A program made the position numbers and the translations under genes. Shown here piece after piece: positions 1 through 8,068 of a stretch of 16,186 bases of DNA. Location of the stretch: contig DAIMZL010000068.1 in NCBI GenBank assembly GCA_036733965.1, forward strand, positions 1-16,186, in the 5' to 3' direction. This stretch comes from JAEXOD01 sp937930275 (lineage in GTDB: Bacteria > Bacteroidota > Ignavibacteria > Ignavibacteriales > Melioribacteraceae). Below the pieces are notes generated by a model, which was not told the DNA's origin, made no database searches, and was given only the letters and a program-made list of their open reading frames with translations. Every line of letters begins with the position of its first letter. Positions within the stretch are counted from its first letter, which is position 1.

Positions 1-921
1 GGTAACTTAATATATATTTTAGAAAAAGCATTTGATGTTAAATCGGTGTATGTTTCGGGAATGAAAAAAGACGATAATCTTTTGGGTAGCGTAATAATAA
101 TTATGAAAACAGGATACGAACCGAGCGATGTGGATATTATTGATGCGTTTGTTAATCAGGCTACAATTGCCTTAAACCGTAAAATTGCGGAAGAGTCATT
201 AATTCAATCAGAGCAAAGATTACGTGATAGTGTGGCGGCAAAAGATAAATTCTTCTCGATTATCTCGCATGATTTACGAAGTCCTTTTCAGGGGATATTA
301 GGATATATGGATATTATTACCGATAATTTTAATGAAGTTCCTTCGGATGATTTGCAAAAAATTTTAATAAATTTGAAGGGTTTAATTCATAATCAGTATA
401 ATCTTCTTGAAAATCTTTTGGAGTGGGCAAATATTCAGAGAGGGACAAGGACAATTGACTTGACAAAAGTTAAACTTAAAGACTTGGTTGATCAAATATT
501 AGTTACTTTATCTTTAATTGCAGAAAAAAAAGAAATAACAATTTTTAAAGATATTAGTGATACATTTGTAATAAATGCGGATACCGAAATGTTAACTTCC
601 ATAATAAACAATTTAATTACTAATTCTATTAAATTTACTAACAAAGGGGGGGTAATAAGTATTTATACGGTGGAAAAACGCGGTAATAAAAAGCTTATTA
701 TTGAAGATAACGGTATTGGCATGAATGAGGAAGAAATAACAAATTTGTTTAAAATTGATAAACAGAAATCTAAATTAGGAACATTTAAAGAAAAAGGAAC
801 AGGGCTGGGGTTAATTTTATGTAAAGAGTTTATTGATATGCACGGCTGGAAGTTAAATGTTGAAAGTTCAATAGGATTAGGGACGAAATTTGAAATAAGT
901 ATTGAAGAAAAAATTTATTGA
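1..921 (+). CDS. Sensor histidine kinase with GAF remnant, 5' partial
   Basis: The reading frame is open to the first base of the window, so the gene starts outside it. A GTG at 46 is an internal possibility, but the codons before it continue the same domain. Of 306 visible residues, about 1-60 look like the end of a GAF sensor domain, followed by a short helical linker. The HisKA dimerisation domain has the phospho-acceptor His at residue 90 (codon 268-270) in ISHDLRSPF. The HATPase_c domain follows, with N-box N204/N208, G1 box DNGIGM (236-241) and G2 box GTGLGL (266-271). All residues needed for autophosphorylation are present. No membrane segment is visible in this part. It closely resembles the kinase on the opposite strand (915-3278), and the two genes overlap tail to tail by 7 bp. 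No response regulator lies in the window, so partner and signal are unknown. Confidence 0.93.
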   Translation, partial: GNLIYILEKAFDVKSVYVSGMKKDDNLLGSVIIIMKTGYEPSDVDIIDAFVNQATIALNRKIAEESLIQSEQRLRDSVAAKDKFFSIISHDLRSPFQGILGYMDIITDNFNEVPSDDLQKILINLKGLIHNQYNLLENLLEWANIQRGTRTIDLTKVKLKDLVDQILVTLSLIAEKKEITIFKDISDTFVINADTEMLTSIINNLITNSIKFTNKGGVISIYTVEKRGNKKLIIEDNGIGMNEEEITNLFKIDKQKSKLGTFKEKGTGLGLILCKEFIDMHGWKLNVESSIGLGTKFEISIEEKIY

Positions 922-3278
922 GGAATTGAAATAATAAAACAAGTTCCTTTACCAATCGAGCTGGTAATTTCAATTTTTCCGTTATGTTTTTCAACCATTT
1001 CACCGCATAATAATAATCCTAAGCCGGTACCTTTTTCGTTATTAGTACCCGGTGTAGAGTTAATATTTGTGATATCAAACAGATTATCTATTTGTTCTTT
1101 TGTCATCCCAATACCGTTATCTGTTACCGTAAGTATTACGTTTGATGTCGTTTTTTTTGCAGCAACAGATACATAACCGTTAGTTCTTGTAAATTTAATT
1201 CCGTTGGTAATTAAGTTGGAAAGAATTGAGTACATCATCTTTCTATCGGCAATCATGGTAAAATCCTTGTCAACGTCCAATTTAATTTCAATACCTTTCT
1301 TTTTAGCAATTCCTAAAAGAATGTTTTCAACCTCTTCAAGTAAGTCGTATAAGTAAAAGCTTTCTGGTGTAAATTGAATTCTACCGAGTTCAAATCTTGT
1401 CCAATTTAACAAGTTTTCGAGTAAGCCGTATAAATTTTTGGCAGAAGACTCGATATTGCCAACAAATTCTTTTATTTCGTCCTTGGATAACGAATCCGCT
1501 TCGCTAATAATAAAGGATGCAAGTCCCAATAAACCCTGAAACGGACTTTTAAGGTCGTGCGATACCATTGAATAAAAGCGGTCTTTGCTACGGTTAATCT
1601 CTTCCAATTCTTTAGAATAAAATACAAGTCGTTCTTCGTTAATTTTACGCTTTACGGCATTTGCGAGCATTTCACCCGTAAGAGTGAAAATATTTATTAA
1701 TTCATCATTATACGAAATATGCTTTTCGCTGCTACCTGCTGCAATTATGCCCCACAGTTTACCGTCTATTTTAATCGGTATTAAAATAATTGATTTTATT
1801 TCTTCGTCAATTAAATCGTTTAATATTTTTACTGATTTATCTGCCGTAAAATATGTAACGGGCTTATCTAACAATAACGGAGATAAAATCTCTTCGGTAT
1901 TTTCGTTAATTTCTATATTTTCAATATCAAATACAATATCAGGATTAACATATTTTTGTTTTAGGCTAAATAACTTGGAATTAGGGAAATAATTAAATAA
2001 TGCGGTAAATTTTTGTTCGGTAAATTCCGAAATAAACTGTAGGGCGTGAATTATGCTGTTATCAATTTCATTAATATTTACATTTATTAAATTTGTAGAA
2101 GAATTGCTTAAAAATTCAATAAATCGTATTCTGCTTTTTAATTGTTGCGAACTTTCGCGTAATTGTATATTTACGTTTTTCTTTTTTTTGTTCATCGAAA
2201 TCAAAGTAATAATTACAATAACAAGTATAACCGCAACTAATAAAAAATAATATTTTTGAACTTTTGTTAGTCGAGATAAATAAATGTTCTCCTTATCTTT
2301 TTGTTCTATTTTATTTTTTACTAAAAGTTCGGCAATCTTTCTTGCCTGATCTTCTCTTTTTATTTCTTCCGAAATTTTAAAATATAAATTTTTATATCTT
2401 AAGCTTTGCTTTTCGTCCCTTTTAAAGAAATAATTTAACGTTAACAATAAATAAGCGTCAGAAATCAGTTTTTTATTGTTAATCTCTTCTGCAATTGTTA
2501 ATGATTTTAGCAATAACTCAATTGATTTATCCGGATTTTGCAATGCTAAATGAATACTTGCCAAATTTTGCATTGTATTTGCAATATCAAGTTTATTATT
2601 AAACTTTAGTTTAATATCAAGAGCTTTTTGATAATAATTTAACGCCGAATTATTATTACCCGCAGTTTCGCTAAGGTAACCCAAGTTGTTTAATAAACGC
2701 GCCATTCCGGTGCTGTCATTAGTCTTTTCAAATATTTCTAAAGCTTTAAGCAAGTTTTCTTCGGCAAGTATAAACTGACCTTGAATATGATATGCTGAAC
2801 CAATGTTGTTATATAAATTAGAAAGAATTCTAAGGTTTTTGGATTTTTCGCCGTACTTTAAGCCTATTAGATAATTTTCTAATGCTTTGTTATAGTTGTT
2901 AATTCTGTAATAAATTAACCCGATATCGTTATAACAAGTTGCCAAGTTAATATCGCTTCCATTTTTTTTATCAAGTTCAAGCGTTTTAAAAAGCAGTTCC
3001 AATGCTTTAGAATAATTATCCAAATTGCGATATGCCGCAGCAAGCAATTTTAAGCTTAAAGTTTCACCTAAATAATAATCGGATTGCTCGGCTTTTTTAA
3101 GTGCTTCTTCAGAAAAAACAATGGATTTTACCGGTCGATTTGAAACATATACTCTTGCAGAATCCAACAGCTTTGCAATATCATCTGCTGAAGGGTAAAA
3201 TTTTGAATCGTTTTGTTGAGCAAGAACAATAAAATTTGTAAAAATATTAAAAATAAGTATAAAAATAAATTTATTCAT
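915..3278 (-). CDS. TPR-GAF sensor histidine kinase, membrane-anchored
   Basis: This 787-residue protein starts with a signal-peptide-like hydrophobic stretch (residues 1-20, ending VLAQQ). About six TPR-like repeats of roughly 40 residues follow (about 70-310, with recurring AL..Y..AL and NNLG patterns). A single membrane helix lies at about 343-362, followed by a lysine cluster. Next come a short coiled coil, a divergent GAF-like domain (about 385-545), HisKA with His574 in VSHDLKSPF, and HATPase_c with N688/N692, DNGIGM (720-725) and GTGLGL (750-755). The inferred topology is TPR domain outside the cytoplasm and kinase inside, so the TPRs may sense a periplasmic protein or ligand. This architecture is common in Bacteroidota and relatives. 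No receiver domain or response regulator is attached or adjacent. The start has no clear Shine-Dalgarno sequence. The kinase core is paralogous to the convergent neighbour ending at 921. Confidence 0.93.
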   Translation of the reverse strand: MNKFIFILIFNIFTNFIVLAQQNDSKFYPSADDIAKLLDSARVYVSNRPVKSIVFSEEALKKAEQSDYYLGETLSLKLLAAAYRNLDNYSKALELLFKTLELDKKNGSDINLATCYNDIGLIYYRINNYNKALENYLIGLKYGEKSKNLRILSNLYNNIGSAYHIQGQFILAEENLLKALEIFEKTNDSTGMARLLNNLGYLSETAGNNNSALNYYQKALDIKLKFNNKLDIANTMQNLASIHLALQNPDKSIELLLKSLTIAEEINNKKLISDAYLLLTLNYFFKRDEKQSLRYKNLYFKISEEIKREDQARKIAELLVKNKIEQKDKENIYLSRLTKVQKYYFLLVAVILVIVIITLISMNKKKKNVNIQLRESSQQLKSRIRFIEFLSNSSTNLINVNINEIDNSIIHALQFISEFTEQKFTALFNYFPNSKLFSLKQKYVNPDIVFDIENIEINENTEEILSPLLLDKPVTYFTADKSVKILNDLIDEEIKSIILIPIKIDGKLWGIIAAGSSEKHISYNDELINIFTLTGEMLANAVKRKINEERLVFYSKELEEINRSKDRFYSMVSHDLKSPFQGLLGLASFIISEADSLSKDEIKEFVGNIESSAKNLYGLLENLLNWTRFELGRIQFTPESFYLYDLLEEVENILLGIAKKKGIEIKLDVDKDFTMIADRKMMYSILSNLITNGIKFTRTNGYVSVAAKKTTSNVILTVTDNGIGMTKEQIDNLFDITNINSTPGTNNEKGTGLGLLLCGEMVEKHNGKIEITSSIGKGTCFIISIPQ

Positions 3279-3374
3279 TTTGATTTTTTAAGTAAAAAGT
3301 TTATTTTATATTAAAATTGAATATAATAATTTATTTCTTTAAATGTTACTTTTTATTTACTTTAAGAGGGAATT

Positions 3375-4106
3375 ATGTCACACAAAAAACGAGACAAAAA
3401 AAAAGGACAAAACGGGGAAGAAGAGAATTTAGAAAAAAAAGCCTCTAAAAAAGAGGAAAAAAACGATAAGATGAATAAAAAGGATTATGAAAAAGTTTTA
3501 GAAAAACTTTCTGTTGAATTGGTTAAGATGCAAGAATGGATTAAATTTAAGGGACTTAAGGTTGTGATAATATTTGAAGGAAGAGATGCAGCCGGAAAAG
3601 GGGGTGCNNNNNNNNNNNNNNNNNNNNNNNNNNNNNNNNNNNNNNNNNNNNNNNNNNNNNNNNNNNNNNNNNNNNNNNNNNNNNNNNNNNNNNNNNNNNN
3701 NNNNNNNTTTGAAAGAATGATTATTAGAAGCGGAATTATTTTAATTAAATACTGGTTTTCGGTTAGCGACGAAGAGCAGGAAAAAAGATTTCAAGATAGA
3801 ATAAACGACCCGACTAAACAATGGAAATTAAGCCCTATGGATGTAGAAGCTCGCAGCAAATGGGTTGAATACAGTAAAGCTAAAGATCAAATGTTTGCCT
3901 ATACAGATATTAAACAGGCACCTTGGTATGTTGTTGATAGTAACGATAAAAGACGGGCAAGACTAAATATGATTACTCACTTATTAAGTCTTATCCCTTA
4001 CGAAGAAATTGAACATCCAACTATAGTATTACCTGATAGACAAAAAGATACCGGATATGTTAGACCTCCTAAAACAGATCAAACATTTATTCCGAAAATA
4101 TATTAA
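3375..4106 (+). CDS. ppk2: Polyphosphate kinase 2 (PPK2), interrupted by assembly gap
   Basis: PPK2 enzymes transfer phosphate between polyphosphate and nucleotides in the cytoplasm, mainly making NTPs or NDPs from polyP. The visible N-terminus is a Lys/Glu-rich tail (14 lysines in the first 40 residues). It is followed by the Walker A loop FEGRDAAGKGG (67-77). After the gap come the family-typical FERM..RSGIILIKYWFSVSDEEQ, the WKLSPMD lid region, the AKDQMFAYTD stretch and APWYVV..DKRRARLN. The 100-N run removes the segment expected to hold the Walker B/DRSWYNRAG motif. About 210 residues are visible. Class I PPK2 proteins are, from memory, about 270-300 residues, so roughly 75-80 residues are missing, more than the 33 or so that 100 Ns stand for. 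A ribosome site AGAGGG (3365-3370) precedes the ATG. The gene diverges from the TPR kinase. Confidence 0.95.
   Translation: MSHKKRDKKKGQNGEEENLEKKASKKEEKNDKMNKKDYEKVLEKLSVELVKMQEWIKFKGLKVVIIFEGRDAAGKGGXXXXXXXXXXXXXXXXXXXXXXXXXXXXXXXXXXFERMIIRSGIILIKYWFSVSDEEQEKRFQDRINDPTKQWKLSPMDVEARSKWVEYSKAKDQMFAYTDIKQAPWYVVDSNDKRRARLNMITHLLSLIPYEEIEHPTIVLPDRQKDTGYVRPPKTDQTFIPKIY
3608..3707. other. Assembly gap (100 Ns) within ppk2
   Basis: Exactly 100 Ns, the conventional scaffold-gap placeholder for unknown length. The same gene runs across both sides. The frame happens to be kept with 100 Ns, so the true missing length should be 1 modulo 3 if the gene is intact, most likely about 230 bases judging from the missing PPK2 core. 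Confidence 0.97.
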
Positions 4107-4448
4107 TTTATTTTATAACATTAAGTATTAAGGCTAAAAATTTTAGTAAAATAGTCGGTTTGCTATTGTTATAGCGGAATCGTATGGTATTTAATAATAA
4201 CGCTAAAATAAATTAGTTTGTATAAACGTATTTATTATTCTACGTTATTTATTATACTTGCTTATTCGCTTTGTTATTTTTATTAACAGCGGAAACTGAG
4301 TATATTTTTGTTTTTTATCTTCAAGTTAATTTTAGATTTTAAATGACAAAATTACATTTTGTTAAGGAATAGTTTACAACTCGGAATCAATTTATTTGTA
4401 AAGTAAAAGTGGGTAACACGTTTTTTGTTATTTTACGACATTCACAAT
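4107..4448. other. Gene-free convergent intergenic region
   Basis: This 342-bp stretch separates the 3' ends of ppk2 and recQ. It is very AT-rich and has stops in all frames. It holds only weak hairpins: GCTAT/ATAGC (4162-4166 with 4171-4175) and ACAAAAT/ATTTTGT (4346-4352 with 4356-4362). None has a GC-rich stem followed by a T-run, so no confident terminator is seen for either gene. A TAATAATAACGC sequence at 4192-4203 recurs in inverted orientation in the repeat region at the right end of the window (16161-16172). I recognise no RNA gene or origin here. Confidence 0.7.
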
Positions 4449-5882
4449 TTAATCGTTATCACAATTTTTGCATATAGGTTCGTCAAAAAATCCAAAGTAT
4501 TCGTTTATATAAATTCTTCTACAATTTTTAGTTTGATAATATTGCAGCATTGCCAAAAGCTTTTTATTATCTTCAAGTAACTTGTTTTTTATATAGTTAT
4601 CATTATGCAATTTTTCGGGTAGTTCGGTTAAAAGGGTTAGATTTTTTAATTCTAATTCACCTTCGGTAACCCCGTATCTATCCAACATTGCAAGTGCGGT
4701 TTCAAGCCTAAAATCATATTTATCTTTAAAGCTTAATTGTTCTCGTAAATAATCAATTCCCATGTTATTAATAGCTTCAAGGTCAGTAATTAATAAATCG
4801 TATAATCTACTATAAAAATCTGCACTGGGGTTAGCCCACTTTATAAATTCCATTTGAGTATATAAATCTTGCTGATTATAAAGAAGTTTGCACAAAGAAG
4901 GTTTACCGTCTCTTCCGGCTCTTCCTATTTCCTGGTAATAAGATTCAACAGACGAAGGAATTTCGGCATGAATAACATATCTTATGTTTTCTTTATCAAT
5001 TCCCATTCCAAATGCATTGGTGGCAAGTATCAATTGCGAATCGCCTTCAATAAAATTGCGTTGAGTTTTTTTCCTTTCCGCAGCATTAAGTTTACCGTGA
5101 TAAATTTTATGTTTATAACCTTTAGCCCTAAGCAGTTCACTAAAATGTTCGAGTTTTTTTATAAGAGAAAAATAAATAATTCCGCTTCCCTTGAAATTGT
5201 CAATAACTTTTATTATTTCATTTAGTGTTTGTTTATCGTCATAAACATCAGTTGCCTCAAGCCGTAAATTTGGTCGATTAATTCCTGTGTGAAAAATTTC
5301 GATTTCTGATTTATTTAAGCCTAATTTTTCAATAATGTCTTTTTGTACAGGTTGTGTTGCAGTAGCAGTTAAGGCTACAGTTAAAGGATTATTTAGCAAA
5401 GCTCTAAACTCGGCAATTCTGCTATAATCGGGTCTAAAATCGTGTCCCCATTCACTTATACAATGTGCTTCGTCAACCGCAAGCAAGTCAATTTTTATTC
5501 CTTGTAAAGCATTTATAAACTCGGGTTTCCTAAATCTTTCGGGTGTTACGTACAAAAGATTTATTTTCCCCTCTAAAAACATCTTCAATCGTTCTTGTTT
5601 TTTTTCTGCAGATACAGTCGAATTAATATACTCCGCAGATATACCTCGTTTTTTTAATGAATCAACTTGATCTTGCATTAAGGCAATTAAAGGGCTGATG
5701 ACTATAGTTTTGCCGTCAAACAATAAAGCCGGAACTTGATAACAAATTGATTTACCGCCTCCTGTTGGCATTATAACAAAACAATGTTTTTTTTGTTCTA
5801 CAAGTCGTTCGATAACTTCTTTTTGAACCCCTTTAAAACTGCTATATCCAAAATATTTATTTAATATCGAAATCGAATTCAT
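4449..5882 (-). CDS. recQ: RecQ-family ATP-dependent DNA helicase, short form
   Basis: This is a superfamily 2 helicase that unwinds DNA 3'-5' in recombination and fork repair. Its 477 residues contain motif I MPTGGGKS (38-45), motif II DEAH (137-140), the RecQ-specific aromatic-rich loop SEWGHDFRP (143-151), motif III TATAT (172-176), motif V ATNAFGMGID (287-296) and motif VI QEIGRAGRDG (317-326). The C-terminal RQC zinc subdomain is present (about 360-477) with Cys454, Cys471 and Cys474. The fourth expected cysteine of the CxxCDxC motif is Asp477, which is also the last residue. The winged-helix and HRDC domains of E. coli RecQ (about 610 residues) are absent. Short RecQ proteins such as Bacillus RecS (about 500 residues) are known, so this is probably a natural short paralogue. 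It diverges from dnaN. Confidence 0.95.
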   Translation of the reverse strand: MNSISILNKYFGYSSFKGVQKEVIERLVEQKKHCFVIMPTGGGKSICYQVPALLFDGKTIVISPLIALMQDQVDSLKKRGISAEYINSTVSAEKKQERLKMFLEGKINLLYVTPERFRKPEFINALQGIKIDLLAVDEAHCISEWGHDFRPDYSRIAEFRALLNNPLTVALTATATQPVQKDIIEKLGLNKSEIEIFHTGINRPNLRLEATDVYDDKQTLNEIIKVIDNFKGSGIIYFSLIKKLEHFSELLRAKGYKHKIYHGKLNAAERKKTQRNFIEGDSQLILATNAFGMGIDKENIRYVIHAEIPSSVESYYQEIGRAGRDGKPSLCKLLYNQQDLYTQMEFIKWANPSADFYSRLYDLLITDLEAINNMGIDYLREQLSFKDKYDFRLETALAMLDRYGVTEGELELKNLTLLTELPEKLHNDNYIKNKLLEDNKKLLAMLQYYQTKNCRRIYINEYFGFFDEPICKNCDND

Positions 5883-5916
5883 TTAATAACTTAAAAATAA
5901 TTAATAATTACGTAAA

Positions 5917-5945
5917 GTTATAAAAATATGGCTAACAAGCAACAA
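5917..5945 (-). promoter_or_regulatory. Candidate sigma70-type promoter for recQ
   Basis: On the minus strand a TTGTTG box (5945-5940) is separated by 17 bases from TATAAC (5922-5917), ending 34 bases before the recQ ATG. The spacing and sequence fit the general sigma70 consensus. In such AT-rich DNA chance matches are frequent, and the primary sigma of this lineage may prefer other boxes. Confidence 0.35.
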
Positions 5946-6016
5946 CAATAAACTTTAATAAGCCGTTTACAGTAATTATAATATAAATAAATATTATAAA
6001 CTTATTGCTTTATAAA

Positions 6017-6045
6017 TTGAAAATGATTAAAATTTTTGGTATATT
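6017..6045 (+). promoter_or_regulatory. Candidate sigma70-type promoter for the dnaN operon
   Basis: TTGAAA (6017-6022), a 17-base spacer and TATATT (6040-6045) lie 24 bases before the dnaN ATG. This is the only well-spaced pair I found close to the start. A GGAG ribosome site (6059-6062) follows, 7 bases before the ATG. The very short leader leaves little room for regulation of the mRNA itself. Confidence 0.4.
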
Positions 6046-6069
6046 AGTGATTTAATTTGGAGTAAAAAA

Positions 6070-7212
6070 ATGGAATTTAAAGTAAATAGTACAGAGCTAA
6101 ATAAAGTAGTTTCAAAGCTGTTTGCGGTGATAAATCCAAAATCACCGATGGAAATTTATCAAAATTTTTTGATTGAAATAAAAGAAAGCATGCTAAAAAT
6201 TTACTCGGCAGATGTTGGGTTGTTAGTAACTGCAGAATTGAAAGTAATAACGACCGAAGAAGAAGCGGAAACAAGCTTTTTAATTAATGCGGCTTACTTA
6301 AACAATATAGTAAAATCGTTAAAAGATACATTAATTACGTTTGAAATTGTTCCTGGTCAAAAAGCTACTTTAACCACACCCAGCGGTACGTATTTATTTA
6401 ATATTTTAGAGCGTGATAATTATGTGCTCGATTTGCCTTCTGAAGAAGACCCCAGCTTTGTAATATCGTTAAATTCTGCAAGAATAAAGAAAATTATTGA
6501 AAATACAAGCTACATTATACAAGATAACTTAAAGCCTGCAATGATGGGTATGGTGTTTGACTTTAAAGAAGACGGCTTACGTTTAGTGGGAACAGACGGC
6601 TATAGATTAATTAAATCTACGTTATTAGATGTTACCACAGATAATCCGATTTTAATAAACATACCTAAAAAAACAGTTCATGTTTTAACAAAAATTTTGG
6701 AAAATGCAGATTTTGAAATTTCCGTTATTCACGACTTTGCTATTATTAATACTGAAAATTACGTATTAATGACAAGGTTAATAAGAGATAAATTTCCTAA
6801 TTACGATGTTGTTTTATTATTAGATAACGAAATAACGTTAAAAGTTAACAGAAACGAATTATATAATGTAGTTAATAGGTTATATACATTTGCAGCTTAT
6901 GATGATTTGAAAAAAGTTATGTTTAAGCTTGATACCAACATGTTAGACGTTAGTACTTACGATTTAAAGAACAATACTTTTAACTTGAACGAAGTAATAC
7001 CGTGCAAATATACGGGAATACCTATGGAAATAGGTTTTAACTGCGGTCACTTAAACGAAACATTAAGTCATATAAGCACCGAAGGGGATTTAATATTTAG
7101 AATAAAAGAACCTACTAAGCCAATATTGGTTAGTTTAAATGAAAACAAGGAAAAAGAAGATTTATTAGTACTTGTTATGCCAATGCGAATAAACAAAAAA
7201 AATGACAATTAA
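6070..7212 (+). CDS. dnaN: DNA polymerase III beta subunit (sliding clamp)
   Basis: This is the ring-shaped processivity clamp that tethers DNA polymerase III and binds many repair and replication partners. Its 380 residues match the usual 365-385 length and fit three clamp domains (about 1-120, 125-245 and 246-375). Recognisable signatures are GTDGYRLI (174-181, usual form ATDGHRLA), RDKFPNY (239-245) and the C-terminal VMPMRI (369-374), which lines the partner-binding cleft. A short extension, NKKNDN, follows the PMR motif. GGAG at 6059-6062 supports the start. It is the first gene of a six-gene plus-strand run and overlaps recF by 11 bases. The usual upstream neighbour dnaA is absent; a divergent recQ lies there instead. 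Confidence 0.97.
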   Translation: MEFKVNSTELNKVVSKLFAVINPKSPMEIYQNFLIEIKESMLKIYSADVGLLVTAELKVITTEEEAETSFLINAAYLNNIVKSLKDTLITFEIVPGQKATLTTPSGTYLFNILERDNYVLDLPSEEDPSFVISLNSARIKKIIENTSYIIQDNLKPAMMGMVFDFKEDGLRLVGTDGYRLIKSTLLDVTTDNPILINIPKKTVHVLTKILENADFEISVIHDFAIINTENYVLMTRLIRDKFPNYDVVLLLDNEITLKVNRNELYNVVNRLYTFAAYDDLKKVMFKLDTNMLDVSTYDLKNNTFNLNEVIPCKYTGIPMEIGFNCGHLNETLSHISTEGDLIFRIKEPTKPILVSLNENKEKEDLLVLVMPMRINKKNDN

Positions 7213-8068
7213 TGAAATTGAGTTAATAAACTTTAGACTGCATAAAAAAACGAAATTAAATTTTTCGGAAAGTATTAATTTTATAGTAGGCGGTAACGGG
7301 CAAGGTAAAACTTCCGTGTTGGAAGCAATATATTACCTTGCCACAACCAAAAACATGTTGCAAGCCTCGGAATGTGATGCTGTTAATTTTGAATCTACAA
7401 GTTTTAAAATTTTAGGTGATATAAAAGGTTTAGTAAGTAACTCCGCTGTTCTCTATTACGATAAAGATACCAATAAAAAAAATTATCTTTTAGACGGTAA
7501 ACAGATAAACAAATCTGCTGATATTATAGGCAAGTTCCCNNNNNNNNNNNNNNNNNNNNNNNNNNNNNNNNNNNNNNNNNNNNNNNNNNNNNNNNNNNNN
7601 NNNNNNNNNNNNNNNNNNNNNNNNNNNNNNNNNNNNNNNTATTTAACATACGGACATTTTGATAAAAATAATGTTAAAAATGATTTTTTCAGCTTACTTA
7701 ATGTAAGAAGAGAAGACGAACTGAGAAGATGTGCTAACTTGGTAGGTCCGCACAGAGATGATTTTTTGTTCAGAATAAATAATTTAGAGTTAAAAAAATT
7801 CGGAAGTCAAGGGCAGCATAAAACCTTTCAAGTAGCTCTTAAATTCGGACAGTTTTTTTATATAAAGGATATTTTGAATAGCACTCCTGTATTTTTAATG
7901 GATGACGTTTTTGGCGAATTGGATACATTCCGTTCAGAAAGCATTAGCAGATATTTAAAAAATATAGGACAATCGTTTATAACTGCAACCGATTTTTCGA
8001 ACATCGGCAAATTAGATGGCGGATTAAAATCTTCAATTTTTACTATTAATAACGGTAGCTTAAGTTGA
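7202..8068 (+). CDS. recF: RecF DNA repair/recombination ATPase, interrupted by assembly gap
   Basis: RecF is an SMC-like ATPase that, with RecO and RecR, helps load RecA at single-strand gaps. The start MTINEIELINFR and Walker A GGNGQGKT (30-37) are intact, followed by EAIYYLATTKN. Past the gap the sequence gives the VGPHRDDFLF motif, the ABC signature GSQGQHKT (about 201-208 in gapped numbering; usual form ASQGQQRT) and Walker B VFLMDDVFGELD. Visible sequence amounts to 254 residues against a family length of about 350-370, so some 100-115 residues are missing, three times what 100 Ns would encode. The ATG sits inside the end of dnaN (11-base overlap). The TGA stop shares bases with the TTG start of the next gene. 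Both arrangements suggest translational coupling. Confidence 0.96.
   Translation: MTINEIELINFRLHKKTKLNFSESINFIVGGNGQGKTSVLEAIYYLATTKNMLQASECDAVNFESTSFKILGDIKGLVSNSAVLYYDKDTNKKNYLLDGKQINKSADIIGKFXXXXXXXXXXXXXXXXXXXXXXXXXXXXXXXXXXYLTYGHFDKNNVKNDFFSLLNVRREDELRRCANLVGPHRDDFLFRINNLELKKFGSQGQHKTFQVALKFGQFFYIKDILNSTPVFLMDDVFGELDTFRSESISRYLKNIGQSFITATDFSNIGKLDGGLKSSIFTINNGSLS
7540..7639. other. Assembly gap (100 Ns) within recF
   Basis: Exactly 100 Ns, a placeholder of unknown true length. The same recF frame continues on both sides. The missing part corresponds to the helical arm region after the NGK..K motif and probably spans over 300 bases. Confidence 0.97.

Noticed and set aside
1684..2250. Plus-strand open frames inside the TPR kinase gene
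   Set aside because: They are antisense to a continuous, domain-rich coding sequence and show no family resemblance or start signals.
3290..3357. AAGTAAAAAGT near 3290 and ACTTTTTATTTACTT near 3343 as a divergent operator
   Set aside because: The arms match only with a 4-base insertion and consist almost entirely of A and T, so chance is likely in this composition.
4346..4362. ACAAAAT/ATTTTGT hairpin as terminator of recQ or ppk2
   Set aside because: The stem is weak, almost all AT, and lacks an adjacent T-run in either direction.
5883..6069. Possible replication origin upstream of dnaN
   Set aside because: The spacer is AT-rich and well placed, but I found no TTATCCACA-like DnaA boxes in clusters and dnaA is not adjacent. 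The divergent promoters explain the AT richness well enough.
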